DNA from: a virus
DNA length: 64,000 nt
Strand: one strand, 5' to 3'
Virus record (IMG/VR): IMGVR_UViG_3300008119_000003
Span: 56,321-120,320 of that record
Position 1 is the first letter of the stretch. Every line of letters begins with the position of its first letter. Under the pieces are notes generated by a model. It did no database searches, was not told the origin of the DNA, and saw only the letters and a list, made by a program, of their open reading frames with translations. The position numbers and the translations under genes are program-made. Shown here in pieces: positions 23,220 to 31,697 of this stretch.

Positions 23220-24839
23220 ATGCCAACTCCAGTTTTAAACAATGGTATATTTCTACGAGATACCAACTACGCCGCTAGTTCACACGTAGATTCTTACCAC
23301 TTAGTTAACATGCTAAAGAATGCTGAGCCTATGGATTTAGGACCAGTAGATCTTTGGGCAATGGCTCAAAAAATTGAGATGCCTTTGTACCAGATGTCTA
23401 GCTTCGGTGGAAAGAACGTAATTAATGTTGATAATGCTCGCGGAGAGTACAAATGGCAAACGCCAGTTGTATTAGATCTTCCTTACATTGTTGACGATGT
23501 TGAATTAAATGGAGCTACAGCAGTAGGTGCTGATGGTTCTCTATTTAAAATTAAACTTTCACGTCGCGAATTTGGACATGGTGATATCATCACTTATGAC
23601 AAGTACAACGGTGCTGAAATGTACATCACTGCTGATGATATCTTCCCAGTAGGTGATGGTTTTGTGTATACTGTACAATTGGTAAACAACGATAACGCTT
23701 TTGCATTATCTTCTGCTTACCTTGCACCAGGTACTAAAATCTTCCGTAAAGGTTCTGCTCGTGGTGAGTACGGAGAGCGTTTCTCTGACATCACTACACA
23801 AGCTGGTTTCCGCGAATTCTACAACTTCGTAGGAGGAGCTGAAGCGCATGTACACTATTCTGTATCTTCTCGCGCTGATCTTATGATCAAAGGCGGAATG
23901 AATGCAGATGGTACTGTACCAGTTACTGAGATCTGGCGTAACTTTGACAAGAACATTGATCCATCTATCGCTAACCTAGATTCTATGGTTTCACGTATGG
24001 GTAAGGATTACGTTAAACGTGCAATGGGTAACGGTTCTTTGTCTCGTACTTTCTTGACTACTATGGAAGCAGCTCACTTGACTAAGGTAGCTAGCGACAT
24101 TGAAACTTACTTAATGTGGGGACAAGGTGGACGCGTTCGTCAAGACGGTCCAGATGATGTACGTTTGTCAGTCGGTCTTTGGAAGCAATTGGACAACTCG
24201 TTCAAGCGCGTTTATAACAAATCTGGTTTCAACTTAGATTTGTTTCGTTCTGAATTATACAACTTCTATGCTGGTAAGGTTGACTTCCAAGGTCCAGATC
24301 CTAAGCGTCAGTTGATCGTACAAACAGGTATGGGCGGTATGCGCATGGTTAACGAAGCAATCAAACGTGAGGCTATGTCTTCAGGATTGTTGATCCAAGC
24401 TGCGGATATTGGAGCTATCACTGGTAAAGGTATGGATTTGAACTTCGGATTTGCTTACACTTCTTATGTTATCCCATTCTTGGCTAACGTTAAGTTCGTA
24501 TTGAACCCAGCATTCGATAACTTACATACTAACGATATTGAAAACCCAATTATCGATGGTTTCCCATTGTCTTCTTATAGCTTCATCATCTTTGATATTA
24601 CCGATAACACTAACGATAATATCTTCTTGTTGAAACTTAACTGGGATAACCAATTGAAATGGTGGTACCAAAACGGAACTATGGATTACATGGGTCGTAC
24701 TCAAGGATTCCAAAGTTCTGGACAGTTTAACGGATACCGCGTATATATGACACAAACAATGCCTGCAATCTGGGTTAAAGACCCGACCAAAGTATTGAAA
24801 ATCGTTATGCGTAACCCAGTTACTGGTGGATCATTCTAA
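23220..24839 (+). CDS. major capsid protein, 539 aa
   Basis: The position after portal and scaffold, the length, and the sequence style (EMPLYQMSSFGGKNVINVD; ALSSAYLAPGTKIFRKGSAR; MIKGGMNADGTVPVTEIWRN) agree with the HK97-fold capsid proteins of crAss-like phages. The nucleotide sequence uses a more uniform codon set than its neighbours, as expected for the most abundant virion protein. A strong terminator follows at 24863, so the gene is probably expressed at the highest level together with the scaffold. Confidence 0.92.
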   Translation: MPTPVLNNGIFLRDTNYAASSHVDSYHLVNMLKNAEPMDLGPVDLWAMAQKIEMPLYQMSSFGGKNVINVDNARGEYKWQTPVVLDLPYIVDDVELNGATAVGADGSLFKIKLSRREFGHGDIITYDKYNGAEMYITADDIFPVGDGFVYTVQLVNNDNAFALSSAYLAPGTKIFRKGSARGEYGERFSDITTQAGFREFYNFVGGAEAHVHYSVSSRADLMIKGGMNADGTVPVTEIWRNFDKNIDPSIANLDSMVSRMGKDYVKRAMGNGSLSRTFLTTMEAAHLTKVASDIETYLMWGQGGRVRQDGPDDVRLSVGLWKQLDNSFKRVYNKSGFNLDLFRSELYNFYAGKVDFQGPDPKRQLIVQTGMGGMRMVNEAIKREAMSSGLLIQAADIGAITGKGMDLNFGFAYTSYVIPFLANVKFVLNPAFDNLHTNDIENPIIDGFPLSSYSFIIFDITDNTNDNIFLLKLNWDNQLKWWYQNGTMDYMGRTQGFQSSGQFNGYRVYMTQTMPAIWVKDPTKVLKIVMRNPVTGGSF

Positions 24840-24862
24840 TCTTAAATAACCTGTAAAAAATT

Positions 24863-24892
24863 GGGGGAGGCTAAAAATCTCCCCCTTTTTTT
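24863..24892 (+). terminator. rho-independent terminator after the capsid gene
   Basis: GGGGGAG (24863-24869) pairs with CTCCCCC (24879-24885), followed by seven T residues. It lies 24 nt past the capsid stop codon. Confidence 0.85.
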
Positions 24893-24929
24893 ACTACTTT
24901 TACAAAAACCAATTAATTAAAAACCAACA

Positions 24930-25949
24930 ATGGCGACAACATTTACAAAAGTCGAAAGGTATTCCGAAACTAAAAGGAGTCCAATCGCAATTAGACCCTA
25001 CTTCGATGATCGTATCGGAAATATGGGATTAGAGAAATATGGTATGGCTCTTTACGAAGGAGTTAAACATATGGAACAATTAGCATGTCTTGAATTCAAC
25101 GGAATCAAGAGATATGTAACCGGACTTAACGAGTTTGCTCCAGAGATCAAGAGTATTCCTGATCCTGAATTAAGAGAAGCAATTATTCGTGATATCCGTA
25201 GCGTTATTGCAGAACTTGAAAAAGAACTTGCGGCTAACGTAATTGACGTTGAAGACAAAGACTTCTGGGCAAAAGTTAAATTACTTAGACCGGATAACGA
25301 TGACTTCTGGGGAAAGATTGAAATAAAAGCTGGAAACGAACCAATCTATTTGGATCCAAAAGATCCTTATGACTTGGTAAAACTTTACGCTATTAACGCT
25401 GGAGGTTTTAGTATTGTAGCGAGAAGCTATGAGGAAGCTAGATCAAAGATGCCTGCACCTAAGTTTTACTTAGACAAGCATGTTGAAACTGTTTCTACCA
25501 AAACTGAAAGTAAGAAGTTACGTAATAAAGCTCTTGCTGAATTACAGAAGTTGTTCGATAAGAATACAAACAAACTTCTTTATATTGCTAAAGTTGTAGA
25601 TACGGCTAGTGCTCAGTACAGAAAGAGTACTCCTAATGATGTTATTTATGACAATATGGATAACTTTATTAATGGTACAGGTTCTGAAAAGAATCCTAAT
25701 CGTGCTGCACAAATGTTCTTAGACGCTGCTGGTTTAGGTATGGAAGTACTTAAATTAAAGGCTATGGTTAAGGACGCTACGTTTTATAAATTTATTGTAA
25801 CAAAAGCTGATGGGTTTGTATACACTGCTGAGAAAAATATTCTTTTGGGACGTAACCAAACGGATGCAGTAGAATATTTAAACAATCCTCTTCATGAAGA
25901 TGTTTTGGTAGATTTGTTAAAAAAAGTAGAAAAATATTGGAATCAATAA
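24930..25949 (+). CDS. conserved structural protein downstream of the capsid gene, 339 aa
   Basis: A mixed alpha/beta protein without known catalytic motifs. A charged helix IRDIRSVIAELEKELAAN (about 88-105), a middle with DPKDPYDLVKLYAINAGGF (about 142-160) and a helical C-terminal half. A gene of this size follows the capsid gene in related phages, so a capsid-associated role is likely. The exact function is unknown. Confidence 0.75.
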   Translation: MATTFTKVERYSETKRSPIAIRPYFDDRIGNMGLEKYGMALYEGVKHMEQLACLEFNGIKRYVTGLNEFAPEIKSIPDPELREAIIRDIRSVIAELEKELAANVIDVEDKDFWAKVKLLRPDNDDFWGKIEIKAGNEPIYLDPKDPYDLVKLYAINAGGFSIVARSYEEARSKMPAPKFYLDKHVETVSTKTESKKLRNKALAELQKLFDKNTNKLLYIAKVVDTASAQYRKSTPNDVIYDNMDNFINGTGSEKNPNRAAQMFLDAAGLGMEVLKLKAMVKDATFYKFIVTKADGFVYTAEKNILLGRNQTDAVEYLNNPLHEDVLVDLLKKVEKYWNQ

Positions 25950-25976
25950 CTATCTTATATATAAATACTTAAAGAA

Positions 25977-26165
25977 ATGAAAAATTCAGGTGCAAAAGGT
26001 ATTGGTGGAAAATCCAATCCTAATAACATGGCAGTATTTAATGCTATTAAAAATTCTGCTGGTAAGTCTTCTGGTAAAGTAAACCCTAGCCCAGATGCTA
26101 CAAAGAAGTCTAAAGGTAAATCATCAGGTGGGGTTAATAAACCACAACCTAAACCAGGACGTTAA
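25977..26165 (+). CDS. tiny basic protein 1, 62 aa
   Basis: Lys/Ser/Gly/Asn-rich and presumably disordered, with repeated KS-SGK phrases (NSAGKSSGKVN, KSKGKSSGGVN). It has no hydrophobic core. It begins a run of eight small Lys/Arg-rich genes and overlaps the next start by one base. A DNA-condensing or capsid-internal role is plausible by composition only. Confidence 0.7.
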   Translation: MKNSGAKGIGGKSNPNNMAVFNAIKNSAGKSSGKVNPSPDATKKSKGKSSGGVNKPQPKPGR

Positions 26166-26287
26166 TGGCTATCCTTACTAAACAGGAAGCTAAAAACTTA
26201 ATTCATTATAAGAAGGCCTCTCCTCCTAAATTTGCAGGGGGAGGGACTTCTAAATGTGGCTTAGTTCAATCTTCTAAAAAGAAATAA
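26165..26287 (+). CDS. tiny basic protein 2, 40 aa
   Basis: Translates from ATG 26165 (TAATG overlap with the previous stop) as MAILTKQEAKNLIHYKKASP, then a glycine-rich segment KFAGGGTSKCGL and a Lys end SSKKK. It is too short for most gene callers, but the coupled start, identical spacing and basic composition match the neighbouring genes. Confidence 0.6.
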   Translation: MAILTKQEAKNLIHYKKASPPKFAGGGTSKCGLVQSSKKK

Positions 26288-26288
26288 C

Positions 26289-26507
26289 ATGGCAGCTAAA
26301 AAATCAACTAGCCCTAGAAAATCTACTGCTTCAATCAGTATCTCTTCTCCAAATAAAGCGGAGATGCGTAAATGGGAAATTGAATCAGCTATGAATACTT
26401 TACGTCGTGCAGAAGAAATTCGTAAGGACGCTAAGATGATGACTGATGTAAAGAAATTTGCCCAAGAACAAATCAAGATGCTAGGAGGCATGGTAAAAGG
26501 AAAATAA
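26289..26507 (+). CDS. tiny basic protein 3, 72 aa
   Basis: A Ser/Lys-rich basic N-terminus (AAKKSTSPRKSTASIS) is followed by a single long amphipathic helix (about 22-66, AEMRKWEIESAMNTLRRAEE...). The helix could oligomerise or bind a partner while the tail contacts nucleic acid. It starts one base after the previous stop codon. Confidence 0.7.
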   Translation: MAAKKSTSPRKSTASISISSPNKAEMRKWEIESAMNTLRRAEEIRKDAKMMTDVKKFAQEQIKMLGGMVKGK

Positions 26508-26508
26508 C

Positions 26509-26664
26509 ATGGCTAAAAAAGAAATGATTAAACGCAAGGACGGTAGCACATCTCAAAGAGGACTTTGGGATAACATCCGTGCTAATAAAGGTTCTGGAAA
26601 GAAACCTACAGCAGAAATGCTAAAGCAAGAAAAAAAGATTAACGCTAAATCTAAAAAGAAATGA
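26509..26664 (+). CDS. tiny basic protein 4, 51 aa
   Basis: Reads MAKKEMIKRKDGSTSQRGLW with a Lys-rich remainder ending SKKK. The phrase RKDGSTSQRGLWDNIR resembles small basic proteins of other environmental phages. ATG 26509 lies one base after the previous stop, and its TGA overlaps the next ATG by four bases, supporting a real coupled gene. Confidence 0.65.
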   Translation: MAKKEMIKRKDGSTSQRGLWDNIRANKGSGKKPTAEMLKQEKKINAKSKKK

Positions 26665-26849
26665 TGAAGAATATAAAAAAACAAGATGCGGGCAAGAAGC
26701 CTAAATATGCTGCAGGAGGTTCTACTACTAGCAAGTTAGCTGGAATGTACGGTGATCCAAATAAAGTAACAAGAGGAGATGTTATTACCGCTGCTAAGAA
26801 AAATGCAGGTACTATGAAAAGAGGCGGTGGTGTAAAAAAGAAATGTTAA
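26661..26849 (+). CDS. tiny basic protein 5, 62 aa
   Basis: Lys/Gly-rich, with a short helical middle (SKLAGMYGDPNKV, TRGDVITAAKKNAG) and a C-terminal KRGGGVKKKC. The pattern KYAAGGST and MKRGGGVKKK is similar in style to the GG-motif proteins further downstream. It is part of the eight-gene basic cluster. Confidence 0.65.
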   Translation: MMKNIKKQDAGKKPKYAAGGSTTSKLAGMYGDPNKVTRGDVITAAKKNAGTMKRGGGVKKKC

Positions 26850-27115
26850 TGACTAAGAAAGCTAAAGTATCTGCAGGAGGCGAGAAGCACGTAGTCTATA
26901 AAAAGACTACTAAGAGAGGAGAAGGTAAGGTTGGTAATATTATGGTTAACCATCCTACCAAAGATAAAGGCGAATGGGATACTATAGATCTTACTAAAAA
27001 AGCTGGTGCAAAGACAGTACGTGAAGGAGTAGCAGCTACAAAGAAATGGCATAAAGAAAACCCTTATCCTAAAGACAATGGCAAAAAGTCCGGCATGGCA
27101 AAGAAAAGAAGGTAA
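26849..27115 (+). CDS. tiny basic protein 6, 88 aa
   Basis: Start chosen at ATG 26849 (TAATG overlap); another ATG lies two codons upstream at 26843. The protein has a beta-like start (KVSAGGEKHVVYKKTTK), NIMVNHPTKDKGEWDTIDLT and a Lys/Arg-rich end. The phrase HPTKDKGEWDTIDLTKKAGA suggests a small folded domain rather than pure disorder. It overlaps the next gene by 38 nt in another frame. Confidence 0.7.
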   Translation: MTKKAKVSAGGEKHVVYKKTTKRGEGKVGNIMVNHPTKDKGEWDTIDLTKKAGAKTVREGVAATKKWHKENPYPKDNGKKSGMAKKRR

Positions 27116-27326
27116 GGCTCCAAGCGGAGGCCTTAACGCTAAAGGGCGTGCTTCTTATAATAGAGAAACTGGTGGGAACCTAAAAGCCCCACAACCAGAA
27201 GGCGGTTCTAGAAAGAAATCTTTCTGTGCTCGCATGTCTGGTATGAAAAAGAAACTAACCTCTTCAAAAACGGCTAATGATCCTGATAGCAGAATCAATA
27301 AGTCACTTAGAAAATGGAAATGCTAA
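27078..27326 (+). CDS. DUF6321-like small basic protein, 82 aa
   Basis: The start MAKSPAWQRKEGKAPSGGLN followed by AKGRASYNRETGGNLKAP matches the conserved core of DUF6321, a family of short basic proteins found in many tailed phages, including cyanophages. The function is unknown; virion association is suspected from context. It overlaps the previous gene in a different frame, which is unusual in this otherwise neatly spaced cluster. Confidence 0.8.
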   Translation: MAKSPAWQRKEGKAPSGGLNAKGRASYNRETGGNLKAPQPEGGSRKKSFCARMSGMKKKLTSSKTANDPDSRINKSLRKWKC

Positions 27327-27338
27327 AACTATAATACT

Positions 27339-27539
27339 ATGATGAAAGGTTGTGCAAAATGCGGAGGATCCTATAAGAGAGGAGGAAGTCATCCGGGATT
27401 TAAAGCAGTACAAGCAGGTATTGCAAAAAAGCAAGGAGTATCTAAAGAAGCTGCTGGAGCTATCTTAGCTTCTGCTGCTCGTAAGGCATCTTCTGCTGCT
27501 AAAAAAGCTAATCCTAAATTGAAACGCGTTAAAGGATAA
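27339..27539 (+). CDS. small basic phage protein, 66 aa
   Basis: Begins with CAKCGGSYKRGGSHPGFKAV, then an alanine-rich helix GVSKEAAGAILASAARKASS and a basic end KKANPKLKRVKG. The segment HPGFKAVQ...GVSKEAAGAILA recurs in small proteins of several phage groups. The CxxC near the start could bind metal. It is the last of the basic cluster and overlaps the next gene by one base. Confidence 0.75.
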   Translation: MMKGCAKCGGSYKRGGSHPGFKAVQAGIAKKQGVSKEAAGAILASAARKASSAAKKANPKLKRVKG

Positions 27540-28246
27540 TGAATAACACTACTCTACAGCTTAAGATTAAGCAAAGACTTAACAAGCTTGCTAGTAACGA
27601 TTACGATAATTTCGAATGCTGGCAAATTGTAGAGGCTTTTAATAAAGCGCAGATTCAATGGGTTCGTCGTCAACTTATCGGAATGAATGCCGAAAAGCAA
27701 GGAGATGAACAATCTACTCGTAAAGTAGATGACCTTCAGAACTTATTAAAAGAAGTTTCAGTAGAGCTTTATCAAAAAAATCTTTACCAGGAAACAGAGC
27801 TTCTTCCTGCAGACTATTTACAGTTTAAACGTATTGATGCTAATGCTAGAAAAGGATGCTGCGAAGATCCTCAGAGCATAACTGTTACGTATTTAGCGGA
27901 AGAACAGAACGTTCCTGTTTATCTACAGGATTACTTACGTAAACCTAGTTTTGAATGGGGAGAAACTTTCTGTACTCTTGTTGGAGATAAAGTACGTATA
28001 TATAATGACAATGATTTTGAAGTTGTTAACTGTTATTTGATGTATTATAGAAATCCAGTTATGATTCAAATCGCGGGTTGTACTGACCCGTATACCCTAC
28101 AAGTATCTGCCGCTGATGTTATTTGCGAATTTGCAGATAATATAATTGAAGTACTTATAGACGAAACAGTACAAGTACTTGCAGGAGATATTGAATCGAT
28201 GAATCAGTATTCTATTGCTAAATCATCTGGAGAAGAAAACACATAA
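27539..28246 (+). CDS. head-tail connector/ring-type protein, 235 aa
   Basis: A helical N-terminal third (LQLKIKQRLNKLASNDYDNF; IVEAFNKAQIQWVRRQL), a beta-rich middle (QSITVTYLAEEQNVPVYL) and a helical C-terminal end (ADVICEFADNIIEVLIDETVQ). This helix-beta-helix build and size match connector (adaptor) proteins of podoviruses, which extend the portal. The helical start also resembles that of the ring proteins at 38227 and 38892 in style. The call rests on build and position. Confidence 0.65.
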   Translation: MNNTTLQLKIKQRLNKLASNDYDNFECWQIVEAFNKAQIQWVRRQLIGMNAEKQGDEQSTRKVDDLQNLLKEVSVELYQKNLYQETELLPADYLQFKRIDANARKGCCEDPQSITVTYLAEEQNVPVYLQDYLRKPSFEWGETFCTLVGDKVRIYNDNDFEVVNCYLMYYRNPVMIQIAGCTDPYTLQVSAADVICEFADNIIEVLIDETVQVLAGDIESMNQYSIAKSSGEENT

Positions 28247-28258
28247 TAACTAGAAATA

Positions 28259-28780
28259 ATGGCTGAACAACCAAGAAATTTACTAAAGCGAAATCCTGAA
28301 CCTGTTAAAAAACTTAGCAGACCTGAGGTTGCTGTAACACAGCCTAAAGAGGAGCCGGCAAGACCGCAACCTACCGCTGATACTGGAGTAGGGGGTAGTT
28401 CACTTGATAATATGACTGCTGCATGTGCAACAGAAATGATGAATGCTGCCGTAAGTTTTCACAGATTACATTTAAAGATAAAGGGTGACGGTTCTTATGC
28501 TGCTCACAAAGCTCTTGGTGATTTTTATGACGGACTACACGGACATGCTGATACTCTTGTAGAAAGTTATCAAGGCGCTGCCGAAAAACTTTTATCCTAC
28601 AAAGACATGCCTATACGTACCTTAGATACTGTAGCGGATGCTGTAGCTTATCTTAGAGATATGTATAACTCTATTAGTAAACTTCAAGGCATGTTGCCTT
28701 ATTCAGAGATAGTTAATAACCTTGACTTAGTTAAGGATGCTATAAACTCTGCTAAATACAAACTACTTTTCTTGAAATAA
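28259..28780 (+). CDS. Dps/ferritin-like protein, 173 aa
   Basis: After a proline-rich disordered start (1-50) comes a four-helix-bundle-like domain. The residues H71, H83, D98 and E102 reproduce exactly the spacing of the ferroxidase-site ligands of Dps (H-x11-H-x14-D-x3-E), in the context LHLKIKGDG...AAHKALGDFYDG...ADTLVES, which also keeps the Dps 'LY/FY' position. Dps proteins bind and oxidise iron and can protect DNA. Phage ferritin-like families (DUF5856 type) exist. The location between connector and virion genes suggests a virion or assembly role. Iron binding is inferred from residues only. Confidence 0.65.
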   Translation: MAEQPRNLLKRNPEPVKKLSRPEVAVTQPKEEPARPQPTADTGVGGSSLDNMTAACATEMMNAAVSFHRLHLKIKGDGSYAAHKALGDFYDGLHGHADTLVESYQGAAEKLLSYKDMPIRTLDTVADAVAYLRDMYNSISKLQGMLPYSEIVNNLDLVKDAINSAKYKLLFLK

Positions 28781-28844
28781 TTTGGAAGGAATAAAAACTT
28801 TCCTTATATTAACTATATATTTATAACCCTTAAAAACAAACAAC

Positions 28845-30860
28845 ATGGCTTATTTTAATCATGCGTTCCAGAAAGCGTTCATCGGAACAAGCGCTTTCAA
28901 CATGAATGCTAGCAGCTCTAACGTAGCACCATATGTGTCTGCGGCTGGAGCAACATCGTCCGGGACCACCATTACGGTTGGTTCAACCACTAACCTTACT
29001 GTTGGTATGCAGGTAACTGTAACAGCGGGTCTTGGTAATTTTGGCGTAGGTACATTTGTAACTGCAATTGTATCTGCTACAGTATTTACTGTTAACGTTG
29101 CTCCAGTTGTAGCCCTTTCAGGCGGTGCTTCTGTAGTTAGCGGTTTCTTCTCAAGTATGTCTCAGCCTACTGGCGGATTTACTTTTGTTGATCCTAACAC
29201 TTTGCAAACTCCAATTATTGACAACGCTACCATTGCTTCACACGGTCTTAAGTGTCCACTTGTATTAGCTTCTGGTTCTGTTCACGGACAATGGACCGCA
29301 GGTAAAGACAAAGTTGGTCCTTTCCACGGTGGATATTCTGAGTCTATCAAGTCTAAGACTATTAACCCTAAATATGTTAGCAACTTCTACCGTGTAGATT
29401 CTTGCCCAGCGCAACAAGCTCAAGTAACTGTAGGTTTGACTACTAGTACTCCAATTGTTCTTACAAGTGTTTCATCTTCTTCTACAACTATTACAGTATC
29501 TTCTACTGCTGGTATCTTACCAGGTATGACAATTGCTGTTGTATCAGGAACAGGTACTCTTGCTACTTCAGTAAATGCTAACGTTGTACAAGCTGTAACT
29601 GGAACAACTACATTTACAATTTTAACTGCTCCAACTGTAGCATTAAGTTCTGCAACAATCTCTGTATCTAGCGCTCTTACTGCAACTTGTCCACAAGAAT
29701 ACTTGTGCGGAGAGACTTATAGCTTGCGCGTTGACCTTAAAGGTTCTCCAGCATTGCGTTTCTTAACTCGTAACTCTTACTATACAGCTTCTGCTTATAC
29801 CGGATGTTGCCCAACAGGTTCTCTTGCTCCAACAGCTGTTAACCCATTGATTGTTTACGTTAACTGGGCTTACCAATTGTTGAACTCTCCTTTGATCGGC
29901 CCATTCATTCAAGTACAAGTTACTTACTCTACTGACTTAGGTGTAACATTTGCAGCTCTTGGTGACGGTACTAACTCTGCTGCTAACTTAGCTTTATTGC
30001 AAAGTTATGTACTAGGTAATACTGCTCTTCCAAGTAATACTACTTCAGCAAGTTTGACTCAAGCTGGTATCATTATCAATGGTGCTTATGCTGATACTCG
30101 TTTCTTAGATTGTACTTTCTACCCTAACGATTCTATTATTGCATTCTTGGAGCCAATTCAAGTTTATGCTTCTGAAGTAGATTTGAACGGAGATCCTTGT
30201 ACTTTCTCTGGAGTTTGTGTAAACAACAGCTGTAAAGCTATCCAACAAAAAGGAACTGGTGAGAACATCATCCGTAGCGTAATCATGACGCAGGCTTATA
30301 GCCAAGATCCTTTCTACAATGGTCAAGATCTACGTATTCGTGAGATTACTAACGGTAATGACGTTTACGGTACTATTAACCGTAACTCTCAGTACTCTCG
30401 TTACTACTTACAACACAGCGTACCACGTTTCAACAATCCTACTGGAACATTTGATAACGAACAGTACTTGTTGGAAATCATTGCTCCCGCTACCGTAAGC
30501 TTAACTACTAGCGCATCTGTTGCTACTGGTGCTCAGAACTTAACTGCAAGTAACATCATTAACTTCACTACTAGCGGTGTAGTAACTGGTTATGTAGCAA
30601 CAATTACTTACTTCCCTCCTGGATCAACTACAACAGCTACTATTACTGGTACTGTTACGGTTAGTGCAGGTAACATAGCAATTACAGTAGCAACAGCTGC
30701 TATTCCTGCTGGATCAGTAATTACTTTCCAAGCTGCATTTACTAAGAACTTTGAAGACTTCACAAACCGTTGGATTGCGAATGCTCAAGGAGCTTCATGT
30801 GTTGCACTAAACGTGCATAACTGCCCAGTAGCTTGTGCTGTAATTCCTGCTAACCCATAA
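28845..30860 (+). CDS. probable abundant virion protein with inserted Ig-like beta modules, 671 aa
   Basis: A core structural protein (MAYFNHAFQKAFIGTSAFN; IASHGLKCPLVLASGSVHG; LRFLTRNSYYTASAYTGCC; FLDCTFYPNDSIIAFLEP) is interrupted by at least three Thr/Val/Ser-rich beta modules at about residues 35-100, 207-275 and 548-628 (pattern GTTITV...LTVGMQVTV...FTV). The regular codon use, its own leader and a strong terminator at 30885 suggest high expression, fitting an auxiliary capsid or head-decoration protein. Which virion part it forms is not visible. It has several cysteine pairs. Confidence 0.75.
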   Translation: MAYFNHAFQKAFIGTSAFNMNASSSNVAPYVSAAGATSSGTTITVGSTTNLTVGMQVTVTAGLGNFGVGTFVTAIVSATVFTVNVAPVVALSGGASVVSGFFSSMSQPTGGFTFVDPNTLQTPIIDNATIASHGLKCPLVLASGSVHGQWTAGKDKVGPFHGGYSESIKSKTINPKYVSNFYRVDSCPAQQAQVTVGLTTSTPIVLTSVSSSSTTITVSSTAGILPGMTIAVVSGTGTLATSVNANVVQAVTGTTTFTILTAPTVALSSATISVSSALTATCPQEYLCGETYSLRVDLKGSPALRFLTRNSYYTASAYTGCCPTGSLAPTAVNPLIVYVNWAYQLLNSPLIGPFIQVQVTYSTDLGVTFAALGDGTNSAANLALLQSYVLGNTALPSNTTSASLTQAGIIINGAYADTRFLDCTFYPNDSIIAFLEPIQVYASEVDLNGDPCTFSGVCVNNSCKAIQQKGTGENIIRSVIMTQAYSQDPFYNGQDLRIREITNGNDVYGTINRNSQYSRYYLQHSVPRFNNPTGTFDNEQYLLEIIAPATVSLTTSASVATGAQNLTASNIINFTTSGVVTGYVATITYFPPGSTTTATITGTVTVSAGNIAITVATAAIPAGSVITFQAAFTKNFEDFTNRWIANAQGASCVALNVHNCPVACAVIPANP

Positions 30861-30884
30861 GGTTAACTAATATTTAAAAAAAAG

Positions 30885-30914
30885 GGGAGGGACAAAAATC
30901 CCCTCCCTTTTTTT
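30885..30914 (+). terminator. rho-independent terminator
   Basis: GGGAGGG (30885-30891) pairs with CCCTCCC (30901-30907), then seven T residues (30908-30914). It isolates the 28845 gene from the cysteine-rich operon. Confidence 0.85.
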
Positions 30915-30926
30915 ATTTTTACACTA

Positions 30927-30934
30927 TATCTTTG
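30927..30934 (+). promoter_or_regulatory. -7 element candidate before the cysteine-rich operon
   Basis: TATCTTTG fits TAnnTTTG and lies 12 nt before ATG 30947. The -33 region falls in the T-run of the terminator and lacks a clear TTTG. Confidence 0.45.
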
Positions 30935-30946
30935 TAACTTAGTACT

Positions 30947-31519
30947 ATGGCACAACACCTATTATCTTTAGATATTCCAGATACGTTAACTACTTGCGTA
31001 ATACGTATAGTAGACACAAGTACGTATAATATTAACGTACCTATTGAATGCCCTCGTTTAGAGATTACTTGCCCTGGTTTTACTACGGCTTCTGTATTTG
31101 AAGATCTTGGTACTGTTAGCACTACAAGTAGTTTTGATGTTAATATTACAGCCTGCGGCTTAGATACACAAACTACTAATTGTGATAGTTACAGAAACAA
31201 TGTTACAGATGGGGTTTATGTTATCAGATATAGCGTAGCCCCACACCAATTAGTTTTTGTGGAATATAACCATCTGAGAACAACAGATGCAATGAATAAA
31301 ATCAACGAACTTCTATGCTGCCTAGATGTTCCTAATTGTGAGCCTCAAGCTCCAATTAAAGCTAAGTTACAAGAAGTGCAACTTCTTACAACTATGCTTA
31401 AAGCAGCAAAAGCTAAAGTAGAATATTGCCATGAGCCTTCACAAGGTATGGCTATTTATAATTACGTAATTACAAGATTAAATAAATTATCTTGTGGATG
31501 CGGATGTGGAACATGCTAA
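30947..31519 (+). CDS. cysteine-rich structural protein, 190 aa
   Basis: A beta-rich N-terminal domain (DTLTTCVIRIVDTSTYNIN; IECPRLEITCPGF) is followed by a helical C-terminal part (HLRTTDAMNKINELLCCLDV; KLQEVQLLTTMLKAAKAKV) ending LSCGCGCGTC. Thirteen cysteines in 190 residues is remarkable for a phage. It is likely a tail- or capsid-associated virion protein of the Bacteroidota-phage type. The cysteine-rich tail may bind zinc or form disulfides after release. Confidence 0.75.
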   Translation: MAQHLLSLDIPDTLTTCVIRIVDTSTYNINVPIECPRLEITCPGFTTASVFEDLGTVSTTSSFDVNITACGLDTQTTNCDSYRNNVTDGVYVIRYSVAPHQLVFVEYNHLRTTDAMNKINELLCCLDVPNCEPQAPIKAKLQEVQLLTTMLKAAKAKVEYCHEPSQGMAIYNYVITRLNKLSCGCGCGTC

Positions 31520-31541
31520 TTTTTTTAAAAACCAATATATT

Positions 31542-31694
31542 ATGTCAATAGCAAAATGTTCAAACTGTGGAAACGCTATGTCTTGCGGATGTCAAAGAAG
31601 AGTAACAGCTGACGGAAGACAAGGATGTACGAATTGTATTAACCAATTACAGGCTCAGCCCGCCCCAAGGCCTGCTCAGCCGCAAAAAAATTAA
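31542..31694 (+). CDS. short zinc-ribbon-like protein, 50 aa
   Basis: Start set at ATG 31542 (MSIAKCSNCGNAMSCGCQRR); the open frame extends upstream into the previous gene without a better start. It holds six cysteines as CxxC-x5-CxC and a later CTNC, followed by a proline/glutamine tail (APRPAQPQKN). It is probably a zinc knuckle linked to the neighbouring cysteine-rich virion proteins. Confidence 0.65.
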   Translation: MSIAKCSNCGNAMSCGCQRRVTADGRQGCTNCINQLQAQPAPRPAQPQKN

Positions 31695-31697
31695 AGA

